64,000 bases of DNA from Streptomyces sp. NBC_01750 (GTDB lineage Bacteria > Actinomycetota > Actinomycetes > Streptomycetales > Streptomycetaceae). Positions 62,409 to 64,000 of the stretch are shown here, one piece after another (position 1 is the first letter of the stretch; every line of letters starts with the position of its first letter). The notes under the pieces were generated by a model. That model was not told the origin of the DNA, did not search any database, and was given only the letters and a program-made list of their open reading frames with translations. Made by a program: the position numbers and the translations under genes. The stretch lies in the NCBI RefSeq assembly GCF_035918095.1, contig NZ_CP109137.1:2110001-2174000 (forward strand), in the 5' to 3' direction.

Positions 62409-63805
62409 CACGTCTCGTCATCGCCGCGCCGTCGTCCGGCAGCGGCAAGACCACCGTCGCGACGGGCCTGATGGCGGCCTTCGTCGCGGCGGGCCTCTCC
62501 GTGTCCCCGCACAAGGTCGGACCCGACTACATCGACCCGGGCTATCACTCGCTCGCCACGGGACGTCCGGGGCGGAATCTGGACGCGTATCTGTGCGGTA
62601 CGGAGCTGATCGCGCCGCTGTTCGCGCACGGCGCGGCGGGCTGCGATCTGGCCGTGGTCGAAGGCGTGATGGGGCTGTACGACGGTGCGGCGGGTGCCGG
62701 TGAGCTGGCGTCCACCGCTCAGGTCGCGAAGCTGCTGCGGGCGCCGGTGGTGCTGGTGGTGGACGCGTCCTCGCAGTCGCGGTCGGTGGCGGCGCTGGTG
62801 CACGGTTTCGCGTCCTGGGATCCGCAGGTGCGGATCGGGGGCGTGATTCTGAACAAGGTGGCCTCTCAGCGGCACGAGGAGTTGTTGCGGGAGGCGCTGG
62901 ACGAGTCGGGGGTGCCGGTGCTTGGGGTGTTGCGGCGGGCGGGCTCGGTGGGGACGCCGAGCCGGCACCTGGGGCTTGTGCCCGTCGCCGAGCGGCGGGC
63001 GGAGGCGGTGGCCTCCGTGGCGGCGACGGCCGAGCAGGTACGGCAGGGGTGTGACCTTCAGGGGCTGCTCGCGCTGGCGCGGAGCGCGCCCGCGCTGACG
63101 GACGCGCCGTGGAACGCCGCGGATGTCGTACCCGCCCCGGACGTGTCCTCGAGCACCGGACAGGCTCCCGTCGAGCCCCTCGGGCGACCGGCGAACGGCC
63201 GCGAGCGGCCCGTCGTCGCCGTTGCCGGCGGGCCCGCGTTCACGTTCTCCTATGCCGAGCACACCGAACTGCTCGCCGCCGCGGGCGCGGACGTCGTCAC
63301 GTTCGACCCTCTCCGGGACGAGCAACTGCCCGAAGGGACGGCGGGGCTCGTCATAGGCGGCGGCTTTCCCGAGGTGTACGCGCCCGAACTGTCCGCCAAC
63401 GACGCGCTGCGCAAGGCCGTCGCCGAGCTGGCGGACTCCGGCGCGCCCGTCGCCGCCGAGTGCGCCGGGCTGCTGTATCTCGCACGCGCCCTGGACGGGC
63501 TGCCGATGTGCGGTGTCCTGGACGCCGAGGCGCGGATGGACGAGCGGCTCACGCTCGGATACCGGGAGGCCGTCGCCGTGAGCGACAGCGTCCTCGCGGC
63601 GGCCGGGACACGCCTGCACGGGCACGAGTTCCACCGCACGGTCATCGAGCCGGCCGCGGGGCCGGGCCCCGCGTGGGGGATGCACCGGCCCGAACGGCGT
63701 GTGGAGGGATTCGTACAGCAGGGCGTGCACGCGAGCTATCTGCATACGCACTGGGCGGCCACGCCCGGCATGGCACGAAGATTCACTGAGAGGTGCGGAG
63801 CATGA
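62402..63805 (+). CDS. cobB: Cobyrinic acid a,c-diamide synthase (CobB/CbiA)
   Basis: The enzyme amidates side chains a and c of (hydrogeno)cobyrinate using glutamine and ATP. The 467-residue protein begins VARLVIAAPSSGSGKTTVATG (P-loop) and has HKVGPDYIDPGYHS, VEGVMGLYDG and the C-terminal amidotransferase domain with AECAGLLYLAR (nucleophile Cys, about 355). It also has GHEFHRT and SYLHTHW (catalytic His). The GTG at 62402 overlaps cobO. A less conserved 35-residue linker joins the two domains (about 240-275). Confidence 0.93.
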   Translation: MVARLVIAAPSSGSGKTTVATGLMAAFVAAGLSVSPHKVGPDYIDPGYHSLATGRPGRNLDAYLCGTELIAPLFAHGAAGCDLAVVEGVMGLYDGAAGAGELASTAQVAKLLRAPVVLVVDASSQSRSVAALVHGFASWDPQVRIGGVILNKVASQRHEELLREALDESGVPVLGVLRRAGSVGTPSRHLGLVPVAERRAEAVASVAATAEQVRQGCDLQGLLALARSAPALTDAPWNAADVVPAPDVSSSTGQAPVEPLGRPANGRERPVVAVAGGPAFTFSYAEHTELLAAAGADVVTFDPLRDEQLPEGTAGLVIGGGFPEVYAPELSANDALRKAVAELADSGAPVAAECAGLLYLARALDGLPMCGVLDAEARMDERLTLGYREAVAVSDSVLAAAGTRLHGHEFHRTVIEPAAGPGPAWGMHRPERRVEGFVQQGVHASYLHTHWAATPGMARRFTERCGA

Positions 63806-64000
63806 GCAGCAGGCTGATCGGTGTCGGAGTCGGGCCGGGCGACCCGGAGTTGGTGACCGTGAAGGGCGTACGCGCGCTTCAGGAGGCCGATGCCGTCGTC
63901 GTACCTGTGATGGCCGGGACCGATGGAACCGACGGGGGTGAGCCCGGGCGCGCCGAGGCGACCGTCCTGCACTACGTGGGCGCGGAGAAGGTCGTACGCG
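63802..64000 (+). CDS. cobI: Precorrin-2 C20-methyltransferase (CobI), 5' part only
   Basis: The first 66 residues are in the window. They begin SRLIGVGVGPGDPELVTVKG, the SAM-binding loop of tetrapyrrole methylases, and continue ADAVVVPV and GRAEATVLHYV. GVGPGDPELVT with a following VVPV is the pattern of CobI (precorrin-2 C20-methyltransferase); other cobalamin methylases have shorter loops. The start overlaps cobB by 4 nt, and the gene runs off the window end. Confidence 0.85.
   Translation, partial: MSSRLIGVGVGPGDPELVTVKGVRALQEADAVVVPVMAGTDGTDGGEPGRAEATVLHYVGAEKVVR

Overview
The window is a GC-rich actinobacterial chromosome segment, almost certainly Streptomyces. GTG and TTG starts are common, ATGA-type stop/start overlaps are frequent, and paired hairpin terminators without U-tracts separate genes. 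The gene order (queA-like, SLT protein, serB, fabG-fabI, tldD-tldE, tyrS, moaA, acetate symporter, subtilisin, Asp23 locus, gbn-like gene, ABC-F, Pit transporter, cobalamin genes) matches, from memory, the conserved core of the Streptomyces chromosome around S. coelicolor SCO1803-SCO1853. I see no insertion sequence, prophage, CRISPR array, rRNA or tRNA.

Layout. 1-8.2 kb: end of an SDR, QueA-like protein, secreted SLT protein, a convergent FHA-FHA-ABC exporter, a multi-pass membrane protein and serB. 8.4-11.5 kb: SixA-type phosphatase, two very small membrane proteins, a CynX/NimT-type MFS transporter and a divergent GntR regulator with a palindromic operator candidate. 11.5-18.0 kb: small secreted protein, the fabG-fabI pair of FAS II, tldD-tldE with a decayed 53-bp duplication at their junction, and tyrS. 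18.1-24.4 kb: GlsB/YeaQ protein, DUF3099 protein, a candidate 6C-type small RNA, moaA, DUF485 plus ActP-like symporter, and a secreted subtilisin.

24.5-34.7 kb is the most accessory-looking part. Eight co-directional genes run on the minus strand below a TetR regulator. The first block is acetoacetate-decarboxylase-like protein, SDR, two related amidohydrolases and a VIT-type Fe/Mn transporter. The second is an alkylglycerol-monooxygenase-like membrane protein, a YhhN lysoplasmalogenase-like protein and a zinc alcohol dehydrogenase. The second block reads as a possible ether-lipid cleavage module.

35-51.3 kb: DnaQ-like exonuclease with a BRCT-like end, small Cys-rich protein, SURF1, GH15 hydrolase, a non-canonical SDR, a five-gene Asp23/AmaP envelope operon with a divergent partner, enoyl-CoA hydratase, the gbn-like nucleoid protein gene, an ABC-F ATPase preceded by a candidate 7-residue leader peptide, a neutral zinc metallopeptidase, a VOC protein and several hydrolases. 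51.4-64 kb: a low-affinity phosphate transporter behind a clear PHO box, then a cobalamin riboswitch driving overlapping cobD-cobQ-cobN, a fused AAA/VWA chelatase subunit, cobO, cobB and the start of cobI, the last running off the window.
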